64,000 nucleotides of DNA, taken from assembly GCA_000711775.1 (NCBI GenBank), contig ARYC01000135.1, forward strand, positions 1 to 64,000, written 5' to 3'. The notes under the pieces were generated by a model. That model searched no databases. It saw only the letters and a program-made list of their open reading frames with translations, and was not told where the DNA came from. This DNA comes from Oxytricha trifallax (lineage: Eukaryota > Ciliophora > Spirotrichea > Sporadotrichida > Oxytrichidae). Below are positions 47,003 to 58,807 of the stretch, in pieces. Position 1 is the first letter of the stretch. Every line of letters starts with the position of its first letter. The translations under genes were made by a program, and so were the position numbers.

Positions 47003-49950
47003 TCTTACTTATTTTTTTTAATTAATTGAATTATGAAGTGTATTAGGATGTATAAGATCCCTATTTTTTATGTCACTTTTGTTAACATTTCTTTGTATTT
47101 TGCTCTGTATTCCCATTCTGTGTTTTTTAATTAATTTTTTAAATAATTTTATCAGAGTTAATTTAAAAATATTTTTGAAATATCATTATTTTCTAATCTC
47201 AAAAATAGAGTTACTTATAGTATTTCCCAAACATATGACCGTGAAAGAAATAATTTTTATAATTTAATTTTACTTTTACTTTATATAGATTAATTGTATA
47301 TTTACTGTAAAAATTCAAAACTATTTTATCAATAATAAAAATGCTGGATGCAAGAGTTCTATCCTTGATCTCGATAATGCACACATTAATATTTTATAAT
47401 CCTGCAGTAAAAAGTGCTTCACATACTTAGAGAATTCTAACAGTTACCGATTAATTTGAGATATATTTATTGCAATTGTCACTATTTATCATTATTAACT
47501 TGTAAGTAAAGGTATATATATATTTTTAACACCATCTAATATTTATTATACTTTGCCTTATTATCAAATTAACCTTTTCATCTAGTTTTGTTCTATAAGT
47601 AGAATAAATTGCCTTTGACTTTTGTTTTTATTATTGGATAGAAGTTTATAATAGGTATTAATAGTGGATAATTACGACCAAAATTTTTAATTAATATTAT
47701 AAATATTTCTACGTTTATTTAACAAGAATATCTATCTATCAATTTCGTTATTTTTAAAAGATATTGTTGATTGTTTGAATGAGTCATATTTAGTGAGATA
47801 ATAAATTTAAATGATAGATAGCAATATTAAAATTGTGAATGAGTAAATTTATTTTTTCATTTTTATATTAATGCTTTAGAAATACACATAAGACAATGGT
47901 TATTATATTTATAATATTATATATTTATCTTTTATTATTATTATAAATATTTCAGGATTTAAGAGGATTTAGCCTTGATAACTCAATTCTCTTGTTTAAT
48001 TAAAAACTTTGTAGTTAATAGCTAATATAAAGAGTTTAATAATATAAATATAAAAATCAGGATTTATATATATATATATATACTACAAAAGTAAAACCGA
48101 ACTTAATAACATATTGAGAAAGTTTTTATCATATTTATTTAAATAAATAATCATAGCACTATCAAATTTTATCAAACAACTTCTTCTTAAATTGTCTAGA
48201 TCTCTTTCAATAAATTATGGAATGTTTCAATTTTATTTTAAGAAAGAAATAGAATTGGACATAAGAGAAGTAAATATTAGGACAGAGCATAACATATTTA
48301 ATTAAGCATATATTATTTGTCAATATTCAATATCAATGATTAAATGCGTCTAATAAGTATAGTCTTCCATTTTATTGATGAGTCTTTGATTCTATTATTA
48401 GAATTTATCTTTTTATTAAATTTATTTTTACTGGATTTTTACCTTCTAATTTATGTGTGATTGTTAAGGATACTAGAGCTGCTCCGTTGTGATTGAATAA
48501 GCAGTGGAAGCATAGGGTAATGATTATTTTAATTTTGCCAATTATATTGAAATTTTGATTAACTTAAATGAGAGAATTAAAGTATTTATGGTTGAAAAAC
48601 CAAATGTTAAGTAGTTTTTGTAAAAAATTTAAATAACTTGACTTGTCTTGGATTATAAGATTTTAAAATAGAGTTGTTATTATATTCTATCTTCAAGTAT
48701 GAATATAATTTATATCATCTTTGATTGCTTTTTCAGAGTAAAGATTCATTCTAGTAGTTTTTAAATTTAATTATTAAATTCAATTATCTCCAAATTTATT
48801 TCAGTTAGGTACCTTAGATCTGAGATACATAAGTATTAAAGATTTATTAATTATCTAAATATCTTTCACAAGAAGTCTTTGTTCATTTCTAACTAATTGT
48901 ATTGGGTTTGATAACTATTTTTCCAATGTTGAGAGCATTGGTAGTGTAATGGTATTGTCAATATATTTCATTTGCTGTTATATTAAATTTTAACGGGAAT
49001 TAAGTGCTTCAATAGACACTGATATAAAACTTATTAAACACTTATTTTATAATTTAATGTTCACATGTTTTCAATTTAATGATATTGTTATAATATTGTA
49101 TTCACTTTTATAATTAATTATCCCACAAAATTCCTTTGCACAGTCATTCTATATGAAAATTTGAAAAAGAGCTAAGATTTGTGATGTTATAAAATAAAAT
49201 GGAAAAACGAATATCTTAAAATCACCTTTAGATTTGCGTTTACTCAATTGTTTTTAATAATTCAAACCAACTATCAAGTTGGTAATTCAGAGAATATAAT
49301 TTGATTTAGCTGTTAGATTTATGGCATTTTAATGAAGGTTTTTTATATTTATCGATGCAATTATAAACCAATGTTTTTAAATTAAAAATAATGCCTTTAA
49401 TCTAAAATCTTTATTATATTGTTCGTATATATGCAATTTGTTCTATTATAATTTAAAATTAAATTCATTTAAACAGTAAATAAAAGGTATTTACTTATTT
49501 TAGCATTAGGTAAAAAATTTATTTGCTTATTCATCGTCAAAATAAGGTGTTTTGTGGTTGGTTTCATAGTTGAATTACCTGGATAGATATACTGCCAACT
49601 AATTTATATTTAAAAAATTACATTCATTTTTGTAAAGTTATTTAGTCTGTTTATTATTGGGATATTGCAGCATATATCAATTTAAAGGTTTATTCAAATA
49701 AAAATAAAAAGTGTCTAGCTAAAAGTGTTTATTTTTTAATTTAAATAATATAAATTATTTTTTCATATATAAATTTATACATCAAATTAAATTGTAAGTG
49801 ACTGCATTTTTTAAAACAATCATTTTGCAACAAAACTCTCCTTGCTCTTAAATAAACATGTGTTTTTATTAACAAATACTACTAAATATACTTATAATTT
49901 ATACATAATTTTAAGTTAAGTTAAAGCTATAAGTACATAACAATATAATA
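47003..49950. other. AT-rich region without a supported gene
   Basis: Nearly 3 kb with poly-A/T tracts and an AT run near 48,068. A 65-codon T-rich frame at 47,070-47,267 is hydrophobic by composition only. Confidence 0.45.
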
Positions 49951-49954
49951 GTAA

Positions 49955-50323
49955 TATCTTTATGTAGATAATTAGATGAGAAAAACAAGTATTCACTTGT
50001 TGATAAAGCAGGTCACAATAATGACCTTTAGTTCTTCTAAGAGAATAACCCAGAAATGAAACTCATCGCTTAATCTTAAGTATGGTAAGTGAATTTCATA
50101 AAAATAAAACGTTGTATTATTGACATAGTTATATATTAATTACAATTCAGGTTAAGGAAAAGATGCTTTGTAATTCAATAGTTTATTTTTATTCTACTGA
50201 ATATCATTATAATACATCATAGACACTATCTCATTCTGAATTTCATGACTTTCATCATAAGCTGGAATTAAATCATACTAGATTATAAATTGCAGCGAAT
50301 ACTTTAATGTAGACCTACTAAAA
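49955..50323 (+). pseudogene. Two-exon gene fragment, unknown protein
   Basis: The first exon reads DEKNKYSLVDKAGHNNDLQ and FFQENNPEMKLIAQSQ; a 71-nt intron at 50,080-50,150 (GTATGG to ACAATTCAG, AT-rich) keeps the frame into a second exon with FYSTEYHYNTSQTLSHSEF and LELNHTRLQIAANTLMQTYQ. That exon ends at AAAATGGTAAATAC, another possible 5' splice site. No start or stop is located and no family recognised; the exon-intron structure is inferred from frame continuity. Confidence 0.45.
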
Positions 50324-51078
50324 TGGTAAATACATAAATTCTCCAAGTTCTCATTACGTATTCATCAATTTATTAAAAAATATATATACTTTAAATTTAT
50401 AACTAATTTATATCATTAAGGTGAAGTTTAAGTACAATTGTTATTAATGCTGAGTAAATAAAAAATATATAGAGTTAAATAAATCAACAATTTTGATAAA
50501 TTTAACTTTCATTATCTTAAAAGCGAAGAATTTCATAGAGTTCCAATAAGTGCACAAATTTATCTCTAATAAAAGTAAATTCTTTATCAAATTGTTCATC
50601 TTCGGCATGTTTATTGCTTAAAGTATTCGCATTTAGATTTTTAAATCACAAAGATGTAAAATAGTGAACTATTCTTTTTCGTTATTTAAACAATAGACTT
50701 AATATGTTTGATTATAAGTAATTCATAATAGAATAAAAACAGCACAGGAAATTGCATAAATTTATTCAAAAACATAGAAAATATTGGAAATTACATTATT
50801 ATTAATAATTAACTCGGATATTAAACCACTTTCACAAATATTAAATCAACGAATCTATCAAATTAAATTGAATGTCCTTTTAAATTTTATAATTAGAAGC
50901 ATTACAAGCTATTTAGAGGAATGAAACATTTTCAAAATTAAATTTTACTCTTAAAAATTTATTCATAAACATTACTATTATTAGTAATAAATAATATACA
51001 CATATCCTAGATAATGTGAATAAAATAAATGCTTAAATGGGAATAATTTATTAGAGAATATAGACTGGTCTAGCATGA

Positions 51079-52064
51079 TCATTATTTAAAAAACAAAACA
51101 CTTCCATGACCTAGCTTCTCGTTTATTCCTTTATCCCATGAAAATACTTTAACCTTGCTCAGTAATAGCAGAACCATCATAGTACCCTAAAGATATTCTT
51201 GTAACTTAAAATCCAATTAAGTCCTTAAGTACTTTAGGTTGTGGTTACTTTTTAACTTCCATTTAACCCAGTCTACCAAACTCTCCACTCACCCAGGTAT
51301 AAACACTACCATTCGAAGTTAGACCAGCAGAATAGTCATATTTGGCATGTACTCATATTAATTTATTGCTATAATTTTGTTATCAGTATCATGCTTAAAA
51401 GGATCAGGATCAAGCTAGTGAGGTGCGCCTTCTTCTCTTGTAGATTACATATATTTGTAATTTACATCAGCATAATTATCCATCCCTAGTTACAACTTAT
51501 CATTGTTTTCGATTTATGGAGGCATTTAGATAAGCGCAAATGTATTCTTTTATCCATAAGATCATAATTCGACTTTCATTAAGATTTCCATGACTATCTT
51601 TCGACACTCATTCAAATTATACTCTTTTTAATAAAAATAGCATAAATTAATGAAATCCATTTATTCAAGGACAAAAGGTTCTTAAAATACACCTTCATTC
51701 TAATTTCTTAATCTGTAATTCAAACCTAACCCCATCCATAAACTAGTCTACTTTCATTACTCCAAGTGAAATATTGACTAGTGCCACAACTTAACTTATC
51801 TATATACTAATTTTCCAAAGCTTTTACTATAGTTAGTTACTTGACTATCTGAATAGAACTGGAAGATACATTATTAGGATATGGTTTATAGCAAGGATGC
51901 TCCAGTTTAGCATCCTAATTCAATCCCCAAGAAAACTCATGACTCTCAGGTGACTTTATTAAGGAAAATGGTTCGATCACTCCTGCATTTATCCTGATGT
52001 ATGATGTATTTCTCAAGAGCTAGAAACTCATTCTGGACTTGGATCTCTTATCATGGCTCTTCAT
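51079..52064 (-). pseudogene. RCC1-repeat protein pseudogene
   Basis: A start at 52,064 gives MKSHDKRSKSRMSFQLLRN. RCC1-type blade motifs follow: HEFSWGLNQDAKLEHP, DKLSCGTSQYFTWSNESRLV with YGWGQ, then ladder-like AGLTSNGSVYTWVSGEFGRL and RISLGYYDGSAITEQG, and finally KVFSWDKGINEKLGHGS before TGA 51,079. RCC1 repeats form a seven-bladed propeller used in Ran exchange factors and many regulators; here four or so blades are traceable. Frame shifts lie near 51,340 and 51,160 and TGAs near 51,719 and 51,571, so the copy is broken. Assignment rests on the repeated G-x-VY-x-WG pattern. Confidence 0.6.
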
Positions 52065-52663
52065 ATAGTAAATATTAACGATTGAAATATTCTTACTTTT
52101 GATTTCTTAATTGAGAATTATTAAAATATCCATTCTTATTATCTATGATATTTTATGATGGGAATTTATGTTTTTTAATTTAATTTTTCGTACTATTCTG
52201 TCTACTCTGATTATTATTTTACTTTGGGCGAATAATAGGTCAACTTCTCTTCGTGGTGCGATTTAATGAGAAATTTGTGCTGGACTACTACCTCTTTTAG
52301 ATTCAAAATTGAATTTGAAAAAATAGATTTTATTAAATATAGTCAAAATTTTAATATTAAATTAATTGTATTTGCTGAATATTCTATGTCTGATTATTAA
52401 TCTTCTCTCCATCAAACTAATAATATTTTACGAGATTAAATTATTATTTAAATTATAATCATATTCAAATAATTACAAGAATATCTTCTCAATCTTACTC
52501 TTTTGCTTCAAATAATATTTATATAGATTAATTAAAAACGAGTTATTATGTTTTTTTATCTTTTAGATTCAAACTATATAAGCAATAATAATCTTATATA
52601 ACATTAATTCATATATAAAATAAATTAAATCATTAGCTTTCATGTTTTTATATCCTAAAATAA

Positions 52664-53130
52664 ATGTCAAGCACAGAAAAACTTAAAGATTTCTCTCAAT
52701 ATTCCAATACCTATAAGTACTTGCCAGAAGTCTCTAATTCTTCTCATTAATATTACTTGGCATAGCTCTATATATTGTAAAAAGAACAGGATGGTTTTAA
52801 TAATTCTCTAATAAAAAACTATAAATATGGTTTGATAGATTGATAGATTTTATATACTAAATAAATTAAGAGTAAACTCCATAGATATAAGTAAAAGTAG
52901 AGATTTAATGTGAAAGCTTAAGAAAAATGGAAGTATAAATTAATCTGTAGACTTTAGTGATAAAAAGTAAATAAAATTGCTTCAAATTGATCTAGAAGTC
53001 GAGAATTACCTATTAGCTAGTTTAAACTTTAAGATTCTTTAAATAATCAAAGGACCATAGTAGAGGATTAGGGAAATTATAACTATCAAAACAATAGATA
53101 AAAGCGTTCTTAATATGATAAAACATTGAA
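52664..53130 (+). pseudogene. Coding tract, unknown protein
   Basis: ATG 52,664 opens MSSTEKLKDFSQYSNTYKYL and runs 59 codons to TGA 52,841; the same frame goes on to TGA about 52,960, and a shifted frame continues with QIDLEVENYLLASLNFKIL. The N-terminus looks genuine. No domain recognised. Confidence 0.4.
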
Positions 53131-53759
53131 AACTTTGTATCCATAAAAATAATTAATAAACTACAATAAATTCTATATCATCGTACTTATCATAAATAAA
53201 AATTCAGTAATATTCAAAATAGAAAATTAAGAACCAATTACATCAAATGAAAGAAAATAGAAATAAAATTAAAATGAACCCATTAAAGCAAATATTAAAG
53301 TTTGAATATGGAAAATTTTTTAAATAAAAACTCAAAATTAAGTTAATATTTATAGGTTTTTAAAATATAATTTTTGTTTGTTTTAAGTTTGTTAAATTTA
53401 TTGCTTTAAATTAATTCAATAAATAATAATAAATTTCTTTGAGATATTTTATGAAATAGAAATCTATTTTATTCACTTTGTTATTCATTTTGAGATGTTC
53501 TTTATTATTTAATTGACTTATTAGTTTTATAATATTAGTATTAAGGACTATATAAAATTTATAACTTTTACTTAAAAAAATTCATACAGTTTAAAATTAT
53601 TTGAATCGAATTAAGGTTTTTCTATAATATATATTATAACGTGGAGACTGTCAGCTGGGAAACTAGCCAGCTAAGTTAAACGGACCGCAAACTAATATAA
53701 GTCAAGTTGAAAATAAAATACAAAAAAGTGATTTAAAGCTATCAGACAAAGAAAGGACT

Positions 53760-54892
53760 ATAAGAATTTCAGATGCAAGAAGACAATGCTGAAAAAAATT
53801 TATAGGAGAAGGAAGGGAGATGACAGAAGAAGACTTGAATCAACCAATACAGAAATGCTTCGATGATAAAATAGGGAAGTAATTCAAAGGGAGGAACTGG
53901 TACTAGAAACCGCTCGAGTGGGCAATATAATGCAATGGAACAGCAGCTGGAAACATTATTCAAGACACTAAAACAAAATGGAAAGAAGCAATGAGAGACT
54001 TAAAATAATACTTAGAAAGAAACGATGTTGGAGGTTTTATTTATCTGGTAAAGAGGTTGACTAAAGCAAAAAACAAGCTCAACCAATAAAAGGACTGACG
54101 ATAAAAGACTAGAGGACTGATATAGGAGACCACACGAAAGAACAAGTCTTAAAATACTATCGTAAACTTTTCCGAGACAACAGGGAGTTAAAAGAAAGAG
54201 AGAGAAACAAAAAGGACACAGTAATGATTGATGAACAAGAAAAAGAAAATCTATATGATGAAGTCGATGTAGAGAAAAGTATATAGGAATGCAACTTCAC
54301 AAAGCCTTAGGGCCAGACTGATTTGATGGAAAGATGCTAAACAAATCTAAAGCTATTTCCAAAACTGTGAGCAAGAAAATCAACCAATGACTAAACGAGG
54401 GTCACATTCCACAATATATTAAAGAAGGTAGATTGATACTTTTAAGCAAGGAACAAAAAGAATCCTACCCCGAGGTCAATAATACAAGACCTATTGTGGT
54501 AAATTCTCAATTAGGAAAAATAGTAGAAAAAGTAATAATCAACAAGATAAATGAAGAAAAAAGTGGGTTATTAAAAACCGGTAATTACTAAAATGGATTT
54601 AAAGAAAACAAAAGCACCCACATAAACATAATTTGAATGCTTAAGCATATAAAAAACTCCAGAAAAAAGAGCAAGTAGAGAGAGGCCTCCCTACTAGTGG
54701 ACCTTCAGAAGTCTTATGACTTAGTCTGGAAGACAAGTTTATGTAGATTCTACAAGAAAAGATTGTTAGTTAAAAAGACGCTAAATCCGTAAAACTAATT
54801 CAGTAACTCTGCACAAACAACAAAATTATCTATGAAAGAGAGGAAATAAGTAGAGAAAAGTGAATAGCTCAGAGAAGCAGACTTTCACCAAT
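53760..54892 (+). pseudogene. Non-LTR retrotransposon, 5' part of the reverse transcriptase ORF
   Basis: Ciliate-code frames with frameshifts cover a pre-RT region (WKEAMRDLKQYLERNDVGG, then QVLKYYRKLFRDNRE) and the first RT blocks: FTKALGPD followed by FDGKML, EGRLILLSKEQ, NNTRPIVVNSQLGKIVEK, NGFKENKST, SLLVDLQKSYDLVWK. Damage: TGAs after GPD (54,319), in NQxLNEG, after NII and before IAQRSRLSP, plus shifts near 54,100 and 54,775. The frame stops at the TBE in SRLSP, exactly before the FNIYL block resumes at 63,129. The 5' limit is unclear; GC-richer sequence starts near 53,641. No endonuclease domain was identified. Confidence 0.8.
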
Positions 54893-54972
54893 CAAAACCC
54901 CAAAACCCCTTAGTGAGGTTTATAAGTGCTTTGATTTGTAGGGTATTGTTGGGGTCTTATTGGGGTTAGTAG
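54893..54972 (+). repeat. Left inverted terminal repeat, outer TBE
   Basis: 80 bp, C4A4 end, ends TTGGGGTTAGTAG. Confidence 0.95.
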
Positions 54973-55031
54973 TGAAAATGCAGGTTTTTTGTGAATTTAA
55001 TGAATATTTAATGAGTATTATTGTATTTAAT

Positions 55032-56480
55032 TCAGACAAATTTTATCTGCTTATCTTTGTGGTACCTCTTGAATCTAGCTCTCTTGAGTGCTTCATGTAT
55101 GTCTTCTAGCGATTATCTTGGATAAGCTGGAGCTCTCACGATTATCATCTCTACAAGCTTCTTAATTTCATTGCAGACATCTTTCTGTTGTATATGTTTA
55201 GAAGCCAAACTTATTGATTATTTTTCGTGCTTTGTTCCAAAGTAAGACATATTTTCCATATCGCACTCTAAGATTATGGCAGCAACTGCCCATACATCCC
55301 ATTAAACAGAGCCATTAGTCCACTTCTCCCTGATTGGAAAGTATCCTGGAGTGCCAAGCACCTTAGCCAAAGTCACAATTTCTTATCTTATAGCTCTATT
55401 GAAATCAATGACTACAATTTCTAAAGGACAGAGATTTAACATAACATTTTCAGGCTTCAAATCTCTATGTACATACCCAAGTTCATGGAGCTCTTAAACA
55501 CCCTTAATCATTTCTGACAGTATCTCATTTAAATCATCTGGGTATCTATTATGATAGAGATACTCTCTTAAAGTCATTTCAAACTTTTTCAGTCTTAATG
55601 CAACAAAGCCATGCCCAAGAATAACTCCATCAAGTCTAAGCAAGTTCTTAAACTATTTTTTCTAAGCCTCCCTCAGTATTATGTATTCATTTGCAAATTC
55701 ATTTTGATACTGCTCATTTTTAATGAGATATTTGAAAGGATATACTTTGTAAGCATACTCATCAACCACTATCAGCTTAGCCTTGTTTGGCAAGTCAAAA
55801 TGCAAGTAATTTTCAATACAGCTTTCAATATCAATTGCATTCAATGCAGGTATATACATAGCTCTCTCTTAAAGACATGCTATAAGAGTACCATTTGCTG
55901 GCTGATTCATTGATTCAAAACGCTTCTGCCTCTTGAGCCTTTCCTCCTGTTCTCTTTATGACTCAAGAGAGTTATTTTTTCTTTTAGCAGGTATAAGCTT
56001 TTAAGTTTCTTTATCTTTAATTAGGAATTCACTTAAGTGGTGCTTTTGCATATGCCTCTTTACTTTGGCTGAGTGAGTATAAGACTTCATGCATGTTGTG
56101 CATTGGTACCTTCCATCCACTTTGTCATGTTTAAAATAAATCTTGGCTTTGCCAGAATGTACTTCTTTAATGTGCCTCTTCAAGCTCGACTCAGTTGAGA
56201 AGAAATTTTAGCAGTCTTCACATTAAAATGTTTTAATTTTTTCAATTGGTTGCTGTTCCTTATCTTCCTCAACCAATTCAACTTATATTTAAACTCCTAT
56301 CTCTGCACTCTACTTCTTGTTTTAAACTTATATTTTAAAGACCTCAGCTTCAAACTCTAGAGCTCTTAGCTCAACCTCCTTTTCAATATAAATTACTTCT
56401 GGTTTCTTGGAGGAGCCAAAGTTGAGTAATGATTGACCTGTTCCAAGAGAAACTGCCTTACGATTTAAGTTGGACGCCAT
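55032..56480 (-). CDS. TBE zinc-finger/kinase-like protein (57-kDa type), outer copy
   Basis: Complete 482-codon ORF in ciliate code from ATG at 56,480 to TGA at 55,032-55,034, the same length as the inner copy. Two C2H2 fingers in the N-terminal third (CEDCQNFFSTESSLKRH; CTTCMKSYTHSAKVKRH) are followed by a degenerate protein-kinase-like domain with VHRDLKPENVM and VVIDFNRA where kinases have DFG. The AxK lysine and APE motif are not evident. The role in transposition is unknown; sequence-specific DNA binding is likely for the fingers. It diverges from the 22-kDa-type gene. The frame is intact, so this gene outlived the damage to its neighbour. Confidence 0.85.
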
Positions 56481-56649
56481 GTTTAAATTCAAATTTAAAT
56501 TTCTATTATAAAGCTCTAATAACTATTCTGGCTATAGTCACTCTGTATAGGAGTTGATACGACAACAATTATGGTTGAATATAAGGTGTTAGAGATCATA
56601 TTTATGCTTAGTTTATAAATATAATTTTTCTAATTTCATACTTAATAAT

Positions 56650-56870
56650 TTCGATTTAGGTACCAACCAAGTATAAAATTGAGTTGGTACTGGTACCAAT
56701 TAGGTTTTGAACCATTTTGGAACTTTTCCATTAAAACCTCATTAGTTTAAAACTTGGTACTAATTAAGTTTTGGTACTATTAAATTGGTACCAATTAAAT
56801 TTAAACGAATTTAGTACCGGTACTAATTAAATTTAAACAAATTTAGTACTAATTTAATGGAACTAAATTG
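56650..56870. promoter_or_regulatory. GGTACC/TTAGTACC repeat region between divergent TBE genes, outer copy
   Basis: The spacer between the 57-kDa and 22-kDa genes holds many GGTACC, TTGGTACT and AGTACCGGTACTAA boxes embedded in AATTAAATTTAAAC. The same boxes occur in the inner TBE at 59,790-59,995. Its position between divergent genes suggests a shared promoter or a binding array; this is inference. Confidence 0.55.
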
Positions 56871-57067
56871 ATAATAATGGAGCTCCATCTCTAAAGTTTG
56901 ATACAGCTTCTGCCAGCTTTCTCCACGTATCCTTACCAGGTTGACCTCCTATAAGATGCCCATATTTAATACTAAGATTTTTAATTGTAGGATCCAGAAC
57001 TCTATATATTATAATTTGAAATTCAATAAGAAGAGAAGGAACAAGGAGGGAATCTATAAGTACTGCA

Positions 57068-57634
57068 ATGAAGAGGGTTGAAGCTTAAGAAATGATCTCA
57101 AGATTTAGAAGCAAGGAAGATCTCTATCGATACCTCACTCAGCATGGTAAGCATGTGACATATACTTAATCATATACTATAGTGGGTTTATTCCTTCCAA
57201 CGATGGAAGGTACCAAAATTTCATTCTTAAAAGCTATACTCTGCGATGAGAAGAAAGCCTTCAAAAACAATGAAATAAAGTTGATAGATATACCAAACTA
57301 CCCAGAGATTTCAGTCACTAATCTCTACGAGGATGCGATGAATGATGAAGAGTTGGTTGTTTATCTTCCTACCAAGAAACAACTCTCCAACAAGCTTGGA
57401 GCTTCTTCTTTGGTGTTCTTGGCACTTTAAGAGAGAGTTATCTCAAAGAGATCATTGAAGAAGCTCACAAAAAACGGTACTCTATTTCTCCTGATGATTA
57501 AAAGAAGCAAGGCATACTAATTAAGTGAGGCCTGGCTCGCTGAGCTTAAGAAGCATCCTTACCTCTCTAGTAAGCATTGATTTATAACTTTATAGGGAAA
57601 TCTGGGACTGGTATATTCCTAATGAAAGAGAATG
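57068..57634 (+). pseudogene. TBE 22-kDa-type gene, outer copy, 5' part, broken
   Basis: Exon 1 is 57,068-57,146, intron 1 57,147-57,182 (36 nt, GTAAGC to TATAG), then exon 2. Compared with the inner copy, 7 bases are missing after LSNKL near 57,399, which shifts the frame to a stop; the downstream sequence (ESYLKEIIEEAHKKRYSIS) is still recognisable in another frame, as are the second intron and start of exon 3. Exon 3 is then cut at 57,634 by the inner TBE and resumes at 61,757. Confidence 0.85.
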
Positions 57635-57714
57635 CAAAACCCCAAAACCCCTTAGTGAGGTTTATAAGTGCTTTGATTTGTAGGGTATAGTTGGGGTCTT
57701 ATTGGGGTTAGTAG
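57635..57714 (+). repeat. Left inverted terminal repeat, inner TBE
   Basis: 80 bp, begins CAAAACCCCAAAACCCC. Confidence 0.95.
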
Positions 57715-57736
57715 AGAAACTAGGTCAAATTGCAAA

Positions 57737-58801
57737 ATGAGAAATAGAAATTAGCGAAATTTAGGGTCTATTTATGATGAGAAATATTTAGATTTACTGC
57801 TTAAGCTTAGGTATGGTACGAGTATTAATATAGATTAAGTCAAACCAGTATTAAATTATGCAGCTATAGCAAAGCTCTTACACAAGAGTGCCTCTACTGT
57901 TAGGTATCACTGCATGTTAGCTGTTTAGCATTTTAATTCTGGTACTTGAAAGCATCCTGCTAGAAAATAAAAGTTCTCACAGCATCATATTGACTACCTC
58001 TGTGACTCTAAGACTTTAAAGTATTGGGCACACTTTCCTCTAGACTAGCGAGCTGTAATGTTTCATCGCAAGTTTCCTGATATGCGCATCTCTCCTTAGA
58101 CTATAGCCAACATTTATAGAAGAAATGGTATTACTTTCAAGACTGTCAACAGAGTGAAGAGAGTGATTGATTTTACAGTGCCATTTTATAGTAATAATTT
58201 AAACTATATATATGATTAAATGCAGAGAGCTATTGATAATAACATCAAGTTCATACATGCAGATGAAGCTGTGTTTACTTTCAACACTGTTATTAATAAG
58301 TCATGGTATAAGAAGTATGATAATATAGAAGTTTATGACTAAAAAGTGAAGGTAGTCACCCATGCAATTTTAGCTGGTATAAGTGAAAATTCAGGCTTAG
58401 AGAGTTATGTGATTCACCCTCGCTCTATTAAGCGAGAGTAGTATATAGAGATCCTACATAAGCTCAGAGAGAAGTATAGCAACCAAGAGATCATCCTGTT
58501 TGTTGATAACCTATCAGTTCATAAGACTAAGGAGTCTAAGAAAGCTTATGAAGACCTAAACATAACTTTTGTTTATAACGTTCCTTATAGTCCTTAATTT
58601 AATGGAATAGAATTCTAGTGGAGTTAAATCAAGACTCACTACAAGAAGCTGCTGCTGTATCATCTTATGCATGACTTGCCTATCGATACAGTAGACTTGA
58701 TTCAAAGCAACTGTAAGAGAGTAAGCGTGGATAAGACAACAGCTTGTGCGAGAGAAGGAAGAATGAATGTTTATAAATAAGTTTTAGATTTAAACGAATG
58801 A
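57737..58801 (+). CDS. TBE transposase (42-kDa type, DD34E), inner copy
   Basis: 354 codons from ATG 57,737 to TGA 58,799-58,801, in ciliate code. N-terminal helix-turn-helix region (YAAIAKLLHKSASTVRYHC), then a DDE catalytic core: first Asp in FIHADEAVF, second in ILFVDNLSVH, and Glu in FNGIEFQW, 34 residues after the second Asp, as in IS630/Tc1/mariner enzymes. A TGA at 57,947-57,949 (codon 71, between SGT and KHPARK) would end translation early; the outer copy has TGA at the same codon. Otherwise the frame is intact. It cuts TBE ends and in Oxytricha is linked to programmed DNA elimination. Its stop is 6 bp from that of the convergent 22-kDa-type gene. Confidence 0.85.
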
Positions 58802-58807
58802 ATATAT

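Noticed and set aside
57941..57962. A 22-nt intron removing the TGA in the transposase
   Set aside because: GT...AG borders exist in the inner copy, but removal would shift the frame and the outer copy has GC at the donor.
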